Counted from the stretch's first letter, positions 20,514 to 29,408 are shown. The stretch: 64,000 bases of DNA from Gammaproteobacteria bacterium (GCA_028818225.1 JAPPOG010000068.1:1-64000), one strand, 5' to 3'. Translations and numbers: made by a program. The notes: generated by a model not told the origin, from the sequence alone.

Positions 20514-21395
20514 ATGCGTAAGAGATTTCAATCCGCCCTGCAATCACGCAGAGATTTCCTCAGGAAAATCGCTGTTTCCTCAGCCATAGCAGCCAGCCCC
20601 TTCAGTGCTGCCCAGCCATTGCTGCGCCGGGTTGAGGACATTGGCATTCAGCTTTTTTCACTCAGGAATGAGATGGCGCAAGATTTTGAAGGGACGCTGG
20701 CGCAATTAGCCGAGATTGGCTACACCGAATTGGAATTCGCCGGTTACCATGGCAAGGCAGCGACGGAAGTGCGCAGGATTCTGGATGGCTTTGGGCTCAC
20801 GTCACCGGCAGCCCATGTGCAGTTGGATGCCATTCGCACCAACCTTGAGCGGGAAATTGAAATTGCCGCCACTATTGGCCAACAGTATATGGTCGTTCCG
20901 ATAGTGCCCGCTAATGAACGCAGCCTTGATGACTACCAGCGTCATGCCGAGGCACTGAACATTGCCGGAGAAAAGACCCGCGAAGCTGGCATCACCATGG
21001 CTTATCACAATCACGATTTTGAGTTTGATACCCAGGAAGGAGGTCGTATTGGCTACGATATCCTGACTAATGAGACGGAACCCGAGCTGGTGGTGTTCGA
21101 GATGGATCTCTATTGGGCTGAAGTGGCAGGCTATGAAGCGAGCTTTTACTTTCTCAAACATCCAGGGCGTTTTCCCATGATTCATGTGAAAGACCGCCAC
21201 TATTCTGGAACCATGGTAGATGTGGGCCGCGGTTATATCGATTTTGAAGATATCTTCAGTTATGGCAGGAAAGGGGGCTTCAGGCACTACTTCGTCGAGC
21301 ACGATAATCCCAGTGACGGCATCAATTCCATGGCCTACAGCTACAACACTGTTAGAAACTTGCGCTTTAAGTCGTCTTATGAGCTGCCGTACTGA
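20514..21395 (+). CDS. Sugar phosphate isomerase/epimerase (AP endonuclease family 2 TIM barrel), Tat signal
   Basis: SRRDFLRKIAVSSAIAAS Tat motif; GIQLFSLRNEM, YHNHDFEF, FEMDLYWAEVAG, HVKDRH. Confidence 0.9.
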   Translation: MRKRFQSALQSRRDFLRKIAVSSAIAASPFSAAQPLLRRVEDIGIQLFSLRNEMAQDFEGTLAQLAEIGYTELEFAGYHGKAATEVRRILDGFGLTSPAAHVQLDAIRTNLEREIEIAATIGQQYMVVPIVPANERSLDDYQRHAEALNIAGEKTREAGITMAYHNHDFEFDTQEGGRIGYDILTNETEPELVVFEMDLYWAEVAGYEASFYFLKHPGRFPMIHVKDRHYSGTMVDVGRGYIDFEDIFSYGRKGGFRHYFVEHDNPSDGINSMAYSYNTVRNLRFKSSYELPY

Positions 21396-21455
21396 CCATA
21401 GCTGATAAAAAAGGCTGGTCTATTTTGAGAAAGAAATGGGCACAATAAAATAAAG

Positions 21456-21905
21456 CTATTTCTCTTTATTAGTAATCTCAAAAATCCAACGCTTATTAAA
21501 TGGCACGCAGATATTACTGGTGTGGTTATACAATCGCTGTCTGGTCCACTGCAAAAAAACAGCAGACAGGTTTGCAGCGGCGGCAGTCAGTATTCTGCGA
21601 AGTAGGGGTGGTTTATATTCCAGTTCGCCTTCGTCTGTGGCTGAATGGTCAGGTTTGCTCGCCTCAGGGTCGGTATCTTGCGAACCTGTTAAGGAGTTGA
21701 TTGCGGTTCTTGCGCTTTGATCAGAAGGTAAGTCTTCCTGGAGCGAATACGAGTTTACGATTAGCCACTGATTGCAGTCTGGACAGTTCATTTCGAACAT
21801 TTTTTTATAGATGTTTCCTGATACCAGCTCGTTTCCGATACCGATCCATAGGCAATTGCTGCACTCGAATTCAGCTTTATTCCAATCTTCGTAAGTTAAT
21901 ACCAA
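21456..21905 (-). CDS. Hypothetical protein with Cys-pair (zinc-ribbon-like) N-terminus
   Basis: CSNC...CPDC pair spacing; orphan ORF. Confidence 0.45.
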   Translation of the reverse strand: MVLTYEDWNKAEFECSNCLWIGIGNELVSGNIYKKMFEMNCPDCNQWLIVNSYSLQEDLPSDQSARTAINSLTGSQDTDPEASKPDHSATDEGELEYKPPLLRRILTAAAANLSAVFLQWTRQRLYNHTSNICVPFNKRWIFEITNKEK

Positions 21906-22208
21906 ATAGTTCCTCCTCTATAGCTAACAGGACGTAAGTAACTGACCCGTGCACTTGCTAATTCCAGCGCAGGACAACCTGGTTATTATTTCAGGCCAGC
22001 ATGAGAATTCAGTAGGACCAGAACAGTCCGTTTGATATGAAAAACAACATAATTTTCATAAGCCTTATTATACATTATTGAGCTTGTATTTCAATCGGCA
22101 TGAATGGATTATAGAATATATGGTTTAAAATATATCCATATCAGGATAAAGCGATATTGCTGTTTTCCGCTTATTCATTTTTGGAGCGAATAATAAATCT
22201 GTTCCAGT

Positions 22209-22595
22209 TTAGTCCTCAAACACCAGGATATGCGCGCCAGGATTATTGCCATCCTGCTTAAGCGTATAGCCTTTAGAATCTGCAATTCCCTGTAGAACAT
22301 ATTTAGCTTCCCTGGCAATTACGCCCCTGTTTCTGTTCTCCCCTCCGAAGCCGTGAATCACTTTTAGTCCTTTGTATTGCGATAGCAGCGCATCGCTTAA
22401 TCCTTCTATGATTTGTTGTCGCGCATCTTCTTTTGTCTGGCCTTTGTGAGCAACGTCTATTTCTAGATAGCTGTTTAAAAATTCTTTATGAATCTCAGTG
22501 TCACACTTGGGGCAGCTTTCTTCTGTTGGCTCCAATGGCATGCCGCATTCTGGATTGGGGCAATTGATGAATTTGGTTGAGCTGGTCATCAGCAC
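22209..22595 (-). CDS. Zinc-ribbon + Smr-like domain protein
   Basis: CPNPECGMPLEPTEESCPKC then IDVAHKGQTKEDARQQI...LKVIHGFGGENRNRGVI...GAHILVFE resembling Smr (DLHG...HGxG) architecture. Confidence 0.6.
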   Translation of the reverse strand: MLMTSSTKFINCPNPECGMPLEPTEESCPKCDTEIHKEFLNSYLEIDVAHKGQTKEDARQQIIEGLSDALLSQYKGLKVIHGFGGENRNRGVIAREAKYVLQGIADSKGYTLKQDGNNPGAHILVFED

Positions 22596-22735
22596 ATGAA
22601 ATCAAAGAATGGAAGGGAAGCAAAGGGGCTAGTGTCGGGAGCAGATAGATTTAAGGCCGCTGCAGCGGCGCTTGCAGGTCAGCGTGTTTTGCCACTAAAG
22701 CGCGGCCTAAAACCCAAGCCTCCCTGAAACTACTG

Positions 22736-22758
22736 TATTTTTATTCTGACCCCTTTTT
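22736..22758 (+). repeat. TTCTGACCCCTTT-type motif
   Basis: TATTTTTATTCTGACCCCTTTTT, inverted relative to 23178-23207. Confidence 0.65.
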
Positions 22759-22820
22759 CATTTTAGCGCCGCTGCAACTCCTATTATGAAGCGGAGCAGT
22801 TTGACTTAAAACTCGCGACG

Positions 22821-23162
22821 ATGACGACGCCCCCCGCAAGTTCACCACCCTACGATGGAGAATGGGAATTTGTGACGATAGATGGGACGGATCCAGAGGA
22901 TCCATCCGAGGTAGTTGGTCAACATACTGCGCTTATTGTCGCCTCAAATGGCACCGTCCATATTGCTTACAGCCAAAACAATTATGAAGATGTGCTGCTA
23001 TGGAGCAATCCTGTCACTGGGGCATCGACAATACAGACGATGGTCGAATTTGGCAGTGTAGGTATGTATAACAGTATTGCTGAGGGTCCGAGTGGACTTG
23101 TGCACATTGTTACTCATGAACGAGTCCGCGGCGACCTAATTCATACGAGCTATAGCCCTTAA
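22821..23162 (+). pseudogene. BNR/sialidase-like beta-propeller fragment (short orphan ORF between repeat motifs)
   Basis: VGQHTALIVASNGTVHIAYSQNNYEDVLLWSNP blade-like repeat, no signal peptide, 113 aa only. Confidence 0.4.
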
Positions 23163-23177
23163 GATCAAGATCAGAGG

Positions 23178-23207
23178 GACCAAAGGGGTCAGAGTAATTT
23201 GATATCA
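23178..23207 (-). repeat. 30-bp repeat, copy 1 (left of cytochrome c gene)
   Basis: GACCAAAGGGGTCAGAGTAATTTGATATCA identical to 25058-25087. Confidence 0.9.
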
Positions 23208-23269
23208 AGTTGTTCGGTTAAAAATAAATCCCTCCGTCCCCTTTATTTCCCCTTTATTCTGAGAGGGCA

Positions 23270-25012
23270 TCAATCGATTCCAAGTAGTGTAAGTCTCTCC
23301 GGGATGATTGGTGGGGATGCAGAGGGCATATCGGGCCCTGAGAGGCTTTTGAGAAACTCAATGACAGCCATGCGCTCATCTTGTGTTAGCCGATCGCCAA
23401 AGCGGTGACCCATGTTGCCCCGACCGAAGCCCTCAGTATCGTAGATGAACATCTGGTCGAGAGATTCCCGGCTCAAATGCGAAGCAGTTTCCATGATGCG
23501 ATCGCTTTCTTCCAATTCTTCACGAGACAATGTTGAAAAAACCATTCCGAGGCTTTCGAGATCATAAGCATTCGGGTCCTCGTCCCTTGCCCAAATCTCA
23601 GGGCGGATCTTGGAATTCAACACCGCTTCCACGGTAGGCACCGACCCATTGTGAAAGTAAGGTGCAGTTGCCCAGACCCCGACGAGCGGTGGCGGAATGT
23701 AGCCTTCACCCTCGAGGGGTTCGTAAATGGTACCTAAATCAGGCTGCTCCAAGGTCTCAAAGTACGTCTGAAGCTTTGTGATGTGCTCATTTACCGGTGC
23801 GAGAGCCTTTACGATCTCGTTGTATTTAGTATCCGTGCGAGCGTTTTTATATTCCGTGCCGTCGTAATCCACCATCCAACCGCCCGGCACACTGTAGTCG
23901 GGGTTGTCGCCGATTTTGGTGTAGTTACCATGACACCTGTAGCAGGCTCTAAAATTATCCCAATCTTTTATGAAGGTGCGTTCGTGAAAAATATCGGCAC
24001 CCTTCTGAACCAGCTCTGCATCGAGCTTGCCTGGAAATTCGGGAGAATTAGTCTCCCGCGCGAAAGCCAGGGCCTTGGCTGTCGATGCCACGTGATCGGC
24101 ATGAATTTCGTTAACGTTTGCCGACGTGCCAGTGAAGTTAAACGAAAAGTGTCCCGCATCGTAGGGGTTGCCATCTCCGTACCAATAATCAAAGGTCTTG
24201 TACTTCATCAACCACCACGGCATAGGATTTACCGGCGGTGTCATATTGTTCTCGATTATGTCTGTCAGCTCTGTCTTTTCAGCACTCACAACCAGACCTT
24301 TATTTTCCGGATCTTCGAGCGCTGCACCACGAGCCCACACGCCAAAGGGGCCGAAATTGTCTCCGCGACTAGTCCTTTCGGGTGTGAGTGGACTTACTGC
24401 GTAACTTTCGCCCATCGCCTCGGCAACGACCTGCTGCTCCGTAGGATTTAGCCCCGCCAATATCTGCAACATATTTGGGCCTTCGGTACCCTCTGGACGG
24501 GGAGGACTTTGCATGACTGTATTGCTTCCCAGCCCCGCGATCACCTGGCCATTCACGACTTCCGAGTGGCATGCGAAACAATTAATGCCTTTAAGCTCAA
24601 CCCCCTCTCTTTCGAAGACAACTTCGCCCAGGGAGATTTCAGGGCCCACATCGCGCGTAGGTGGTGACGGCACGCTTCCATTCCTGAAGAATTTTCCGTC
24701 AGCTGTGGTTGGGTCATAGCCTAGCCTGTCCTTTTCGGCTGCTGCAGCCGCATCAAGCGCCCGCGAGAAGCTAAGAGGCACTGCGCTATAGAACATTCTG
24801 CCTGAGAAAATTTCCCTGAGGCCTTCACTGGCCCTGTCGGATAGCTGAGCTTCGTCGAAGCCGAGATATTCCAGGGACGGGGCATTGAGTGATCGCTCAT
24901 CCGAAGACTCCGGTCCGTTCGCGAAGCTCATCATTGATGTGACGACGATAAACAGCGCACCAAGCACTAACCGAGGAACTCTGTTTAACCACTGAGCAAC
25001 TTTTATGAACAC
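23270..25012 (-). CDS. Di-heme c-type cytochrome (CcP/MauG/RoxA-like), secreted
   Basis: Two CXXCH sites (CFACH, CYRCH), PPLVGVWATAPYFHNGSVPTVEAVL, signal peptide. Confidence 0.85.
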   Translation of the reverse strand: MFIKVAQWLNRVPRLVLGALFIVVTSMMSFANGPESSDERSLNAPSLEYLGFDEAQLSDRASEGLREIFSGRMFYSAVPLSFSRALDAAAAAEKDRLGYDPTTADGKFFRNGSVPSPPTRDVGPEISLGEVVFEREGVELKGINCFACHSEVVNGQVIAGLGSNTVMQSPPRPEGTEGPNMLQILAGLNPTEQQVVAEAMGESYAVSPLTPERTSRGDNFGPFGVWARGAALEDPENKGLVVSAEKTELTDIIENNMTPPVNPMPWWLMKYKTFDYWYGDGNPYDAGHFSFNFTGTSANVNEIHADHVASTAKALAFARETNSPEFPGKLDAELVQKGADIFHERTFIKDWDNFRACYRCHGNYTKIGDNPDYSVPGGWMVDYDGTEYKNARTDTKYNEIVKALAPVNEHITKLQTYFETLEQPDLGTIYEPLEGEGYIPPPLVGVWATAPYFHNGSVPTVEAVLNSKIRPEIWARDEDPNAYDLESLGMVFSTLSREELEESDRIMETASHLSRESLDQMFIYDTEGFGRGNMGHRFGDRLTQDERMAVIEFLKSLSGPDMPSASPPIIPERLTLLGID

Positions 25013-25057
25013 ATCATTCTCCTTTCTGACTATCTAACAATTGTAACATAGGGACAT

Positions 25058-25087
25058 GACCAAAGGGGTCAGAGTAATTTGATATCA
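25058..25087 (-). repeat. 30-bp repeat, copy 2 (right of cytochrome c gene, overlapping stop of RAYT remnant)
   Basis: GACCAAAGGGGTCAGAGTAATTTGATATCA. Confidence 0.9.
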
Positions 25088-25315
25088 CGTGACCCGACTG
25101 GGTTTCGCCTTCCGGTCTCCGCCACGCGGAAACGGCGGTAATGCATAACCTAATTGCTCTTCAATTGCCTTTTTGAATTTGCCGTCTCCCAATACCCAGG
25201 ATTTATTCGCAGCTTCACGAATTTCTTTCACTGTTAAGAGCGGTAATTCTTCACTAAATAGCGCATGATAGTTTTGCCGACGGACATTTTCATTACTATT
25301 TTTTTTCGCAAACAA
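25085..25315 (-). pseudogene. C-terminal remnant of REP-associated (RAYT, Y1/IS200-like) transposase
   Basis: RQNYHALFSEELPLLTVKEIREAANKSWVLGDGKFKKAIEEQLGYALPPFPRGGDRKAK matches the conserved tail of this transposase family; catalytic N-terminal half absent; stop overlaps repeat copy 25058-25087. Confidence 0.75.
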
Positions 25316-25347
25316 AAACCCCAGCCTCTCTTCAGAGACTGGGGTTT
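25316..25347 (-). terminator. Rho-independent terminator downstream of molybdo-hydroxylase operon
   Basis: AAACCCCAG-cc-TCTC-TTCA-GAGA-CTGGGGTTT hairpin, followed on minus strand by a T-rich run (GGGGTTTTTG). Confidence 0.8.
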
Positions 25348-25387
25348 CCCGGAGCTAGCTATATGCTCTTTGGTTTAACGGCTCTAC

Positions 25388-26377
25388 TTACGCGCTTATC
25401 GCTCGCTTAACTAGGTTTTGCAGTAATGGCACTTTAAATCCATTGTGTGCCAATGTGCGTGCGCCTTCGGTGGCCAATGTCATCACAGACTCGCCAGTCT
25501 GTTGATTCTTGGGTTGGCCCTGAACGGCACTTTCCACGTTGGTGAGGCGTCGTGGTGTGGTTTGAACCGCACCGGCAACGATTCTCGAATCGGCGATATT
25601 GCCGCCTTCCACGCGGAATGCTGCAGCAATGTTCACCAGTGAGAAATCCCACACGTTTCTGTCTGCCACTTTCTCCCAATAGAAAGTCGCACCGGCCCAG
25701 GTGTTTGGAATTCTTACGGCAGTAAGAATGTCACCAGGACGGAGAATGGTGGTGTTGATGATGTCGTTGGCAGGGCCGACGAAGAAATCTTCGGCGCTGA
25801 CAACGGTTTCACCGCCTGAGTTACGAATCACCATGGATGCTTCCAGTGCAACCAGGGCTGATGCGGTGTCGGAAGCGCCGGCTGCAACGCAGCGGCTGCC
25901 TTCGAACAATGCATGCTCGCGATTCATACCTTGTGGTGTGTCCGCATAACACAGGTTACCGCCGGCACGGTAGCAGGACAGGCCGCGGCGGTAATACCAG
26001 CAGCGGACATCTTGCGACACGTTACCACCGAGGGTACCGATGTTGCGGATTTGTGGGCTCGCTACCACTGAGGCTGCTTCCGTTAACAGTGAAAAGTTGC
26101 TGTTAAGCACGTCACTGTTAACGATTTCAGTCAGGGTAGTGAGGGCGCCGATTTCGACACCGTCCGCGGTTTCGCGGATTCCACGCAGTTCTTCTATGGC
26201 ACTCAAATCGATGAGGGCATCCACACTCTTGGCGCGGTCTTTCAACCAGCCGTAAGTGTCTTGCCCGCCACCTACTAACCAACCTCTTTCGGCGTAACGG
26301 TTAGCAATCTCAAGCGCATCTTCGACCTGTACCGGCTGGTACAGTTCCATATTTGGCATTACGTCATGTGATGGCAT
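25388..26377 (-). CDS. Xanthine dehydrogenase/CO dehydrogenase-family FAD-binding subunit
   Basis: YAERGWLVGGGQD, ASPQIRNIGTLGGNVSQDVRCWYYRRGLSCYRAGG, GDILTAVRIP. Confidence 0.93.
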   Translation of the reverse strand: MPSHDVMPNMELYQPVQVEDALEIANRYAERGWLVGGGQDTYGWLKDRAKSVDALIDLSAIEELRGIRETADGVEIGALTTLTEIVNSDVLNSNFSLLTEAASVVASPQIRNIGTLGGNVSQDVRCWYYRRGLSCYRAGGNLCYADTPQGMNREHALFEGSRCVAAGASDTASALVALEASMVIRNSGGETVVSAEDFFVGPANDIINTTILRPGDILTAVRIPNTWAGATFYWEKVADRNVWDFSLVNIAAAFRVEGGNIADSRIVAGAVQTTPRRLTNVESAVQGQPKNQQTGESVMTLATEGARTLAHNGFKVPLLQNLVKRAISA

Positions 26378-26388
26378 GGTTCGTTACC

Positions 26389-28827
26389 TCAGAATGTATT
26401 GGTTTTAAGTGATTTGGTGGTGTAGTCATTGCCTGCCAGATGATCGACGATCATGTCTGCCGTGGTTGGCGCTGTATTAAACAGATAACCATCCAATGCA
26501 TCGGCTAGCGCGCTGGCTATGGCGGCTGACATTGCACCCTGGGTAGGTTCACCGATTCCCCGTCCACCGGTTGGGTTTTGAGGATCAGGAATGTTGACCG
26601 CTTGCGAGCCGGTGTCTACTGGGACATCCATATTCGTAGGCGGTTTCGACTGGTACAGGCCAGTGTTAGCCGGCAGGCCATTTTGCGGATCATAAACATG
26701 ACGCTCGAGGTTGGATAAACCTACACCCCAAACGGCACCGCCGCGCATGGCATTGTCGAAATTCTTCGGATGCTGCACCGTGCCGCAATCGGCAACGCCC
26801 AGGTAATCCAGAATCTCCATCTTGCCGGTGTCGGTATCCACTTCAATTTCAATGAAGCCAACGATGTTGCCTGGGGGCTGACCCTGGCCAGGAATATTGT
26901 CCTTGGCCGCGCCCACCAGACCGGTTCCCTGCACACCCTGAACTGCCAGTTGGGTGAGCGGGTTAAGGTCATCGGCATACTCACTGCCGTCGTACTTACC
27001 GCCTAGCTCGATTGCACGCTGTGCTGTCTGGGCATAGGTAAGACCGACCGAGTTATCGTCGCTGTGGAACACGCGCTCGCCACCGATTTCATAATCATCA
27101 GGCTCGCCGCCGAGATCCATTGCCGCGATTTCCTTCATCTTCTGGATCAGATCCTGGCCCGCAACCCAGTTAGTTCGCGCGTGGGTGAAGACGGTGTTGG
27201 AACCGCCCTGACCGGAACTGTGGGGGAGATGGCGATCGGAGCGACCACGATGAATAACGGTACGTTCCCAGGGAATCTGCATGACTTCGGCTGCAGTTCG
27301 GGCGTTGGAAGCATAGGAGTAAGTTCCCAGGTTGCCGACACCGGAGTGAATCTGCAGGATGCCATCAGGCGTGATGCGTAACAGGCCGTCGTAACCACGA
27401 CCACCGGCACCGTGATAACCGATACCGACGCCGATACCACGACGCTTGCTGCCACCGAGATCTCTTGGCAGCTGTTCTTTCTCTGCCCAGTTGAACTCCC
27501 GTTGTCCTTGCGCCAGCGCTTCAGAGATGAAGGAACTGGTGACCGGACCCTGGCTGCCACCCTGATAACCGTCGCTGCGCAGGGCATTGATCTGACGGAA
27601 TTGAATCCGGCTCATGCCAATGCGTTGCGCTAATTGGTCAGTCATTGGAGCGAGGATCGGGGCGATTTCATTCTGACCCGGTCCGCGTTGTGCTCCGCGC
27701 GGGGTGGTGTTGGTGTAAACGGAAATGCCGCGATAACGCATGGCATCCGGTTGTAAACAAACCGTCACGTGCTGGGCGGAAGAGTTACCGCTACCGCCGC
27801 CAGTGGCACCGCCATCGTTGACGATAGCCAGATCAACACCGGTGACTTTACCATCTGCTCGACAACCAATTTTCATCCAGCCCTGAATACCCGATCTAGC
27901 CGAACCGATGTAGAACTCCTGCTCACGAGTGATACGCAGTTGAACCGGACGGTTCAGCACCCTTGAGAAGTTACCGGTAATGGACATGAACGGATAAGGG
28001 CCAATCTTCGAACCAAAGCCACCGCCGGTCGCTTCGTTGATGAACACCAGATCGGCAAGATCGATGTTCAACATACGGGCCAGGCCTGCGTTGTTGGCTG
28101 ATTGTGACTGGGAAGACCCGTGGAAATAGCATTTGCCATTTTCCCAATAGGCCATACAGGTTCGTGCTTCTAATGAATGGTGCGGATACCCGATGGTCAC
28201 AAACGGCTGTTCGATGATTTCATCGGCTTCCGCGAAGGCGGCATCGAGATCACCGAATTCCCAGTTGGTGGTGAATTCACCACCGTCTGGCGAGCGACCG
28301 GCGCGCATGGCATCAACGGCAGACTGTGGCCACTTGATGTCCTGGATTTCAGCGCTAACGATGGGTGTGCCATCCGGACCTGCTTCGCGGGTTCGAACCA
28401 ACACGTTGCCTTCCGGGTAAGCGGTGGCACCGCCGGGAGTCAAACTCTCCAGTGGGTCAACAACGAAGTCCCGTCGCTCGAAGTCGATGCGAATGGCGTC
28501 GATTGCAGACTCTGCAATCTCTTCGGTGGTTGCGGCAACGGCCAGAATGGGTTGCCCAACATAAGTGACGTATTCAGAAGCCAGAGCTGGATTACCCGGA
28601 GGGGGAGTAGGCGGTAGGTCGTCGGCGGTAAAAACGCCAACCACGCCATCCATTCTCAGTGCTGCTGATGCATCAATGTTTACTACGCGGCCACTGGGTA
28701 GTGGGCTCGTTAAGAGACGAGCAAAGACCATGCCTTCAGCTTTATAGTCTTCCGCATATTTAATCTCACCTGTTACCTTTCCAGGTACATCAGGTGGCAC
28801 AAAATCGCGTCCTATATGCATGCTCAT
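26389..28827 (-). CDS. Xanthine dehydrogenase-family molybdopterin-binding (large) subunit
   Basis: VPGKVTGEIKYAEDY, VFTADDLPP, TGGGFGSKIGP, GGRGIGEPTQGAMSAAIASALADAL (active-site Glu region). Confidence 0.95.
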   Translation of the reverse strand: MSMHIGRDFVPPDVPGKVTGEIKYAEDYKAEGMVFARLLTSPLPSGRVVNIDASAALRMDGVVGVFTADDLPPTPPPGNPALASEYVTYVGQPILAVAATTEEIAESAIDAIRIDFERRDFVVDPLESLTPGGATAYPEGNVLVRTREAGPDGTPIVSAEIQDIKWPQSAVDAMRAGRSPDGGEFTTNWEFGDLDAAFAEADEIIEQPFVTIGYPHHSLEARTCMAYWENGKCYFHGSSQSQSANNAGLARMLNIDLADLVFINEATGGGFGSKIGPYPFMSITGNFSRVLNRPVQLRITREQEFYIGSARSGIQGWMKIGCRADGKVTGVDLAIVNDGGATGGGSGNSSAQHVTVCLQPDAMRYRGISVYTNTTPRGAQRGPGQNEIAPILAPMTDQLAQRIGMSRIQFRQINALRSDGYQGGSQGPVTSSFISEALAQGQREFNWAEKEQLPRDLGGSKRRGIGVGIGYHGAGGRGYDGLLRITPDGILQIHSGVGNLGTYSYASNARTAAEVMQIPWERTVIHRGRSDRHLPHSSGQGGSNTVFTHARTNWVAGQDLIQKMKEIAAMDLGGEPDDYEIGGERVFHSDDNSVGLTYAQTAQRAIELGGKYDGSEYADDLNPLTQLAVQGVQGTGLVGAAKDNIPGQGQPPGNIVGFIEIEVDTDTGKMEILDYLGVADCGTVQHPKNFDNAMRGGAVWGVGLSNLERHVYDPQNGLPANTGLYQSKPPTNMDVPVDTGSQAVNIPDPQNPTGGRGIGEPTQGAMSAAIASALADALDGYLFNTAPTTADMIVDHLAGNDYTTKSLKTNTF

Positions 28828-29408
28828 GCTAATTGCCCCGAGGCGCGTAACACGCCATTGATGTAATGTTCATAGGCTCCGCAGCGGCACAGGTTACCTG
28901 ACAGGCCGGCGCGGACTTCTTCTCTGGTCGGGCTGGGGTTGTTGTTCAGCAATGCTACTGCTGACATCACCTGGCCCGGTGTGCAAAAACCACACTGGGG
29001 TGAGTTTTCGTCGATAAATGCCTGCTGTACCGCATGCAATGTGCCGTCTGCCGCTTTGACTCCTTCAATAGAAATCACCGCTTTATCTTTCACATTGTGC
29101 GTCAGTACCGAGCAGGAATAGTTTGGTACGCCATCGATTAACACCGTGCACGCGCCGCATTCGCCACGATTACAACCGATCTTGGTGCCGGTTAAATCGA
29201 GCTTGTAGCGCAGGGTGTAAGCGAGTGTTTCCGACGGCATCACATCAACCGGCCGCGTACGCCCGTTAATGTTCAGATTTATCAAGCGCTCTGCCGAGCC
29301 AGCACCCTGTTGGGCCTGGGCGAGGTAGAGTCCTGCACCGGATGTAGCGGCGGCGCCGGAGAAAATAACCCCCTTGATAAAACGTCTGCGAGTTAGTTTG
29401 GAATTCAC
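28824..29408 (-). CDS. (2Fe-2S)-binding subunit of molybdo-hydroxylase with Tat signal
   Basis: TRRRFIKGVIF twin-Arg; GCNRGECGACTVLIDG; CGFCTPGQVMSA...GNLCRCGAY; 4-nt overlap with large subunit. Confidence 0.95.
   Translation of the reverse strand: MNSKLTRRRFIKGVIFSGAAATSGAGLYLAQAQQGAGSAERLINLNINGRTRPVDVMPSETLAYTLRYKLDLTGTKIGCNRGECGACTVLIDGVPNYSCSVLTHNVKDKAVISIEGVKAADGTLHAVQQAFIDENSPQCGFCTPGQVMSAVALLNNNPSPTREEVRAGLSGNLCRCGAYEHYINGVLRASGQLA

Noticed and set aside
23783-24451. 222-aa plus-strand ORF opposite the cytochrome c gene
   Set aside because: Antisense shadow ORF of a gene with two CXXCH sites.
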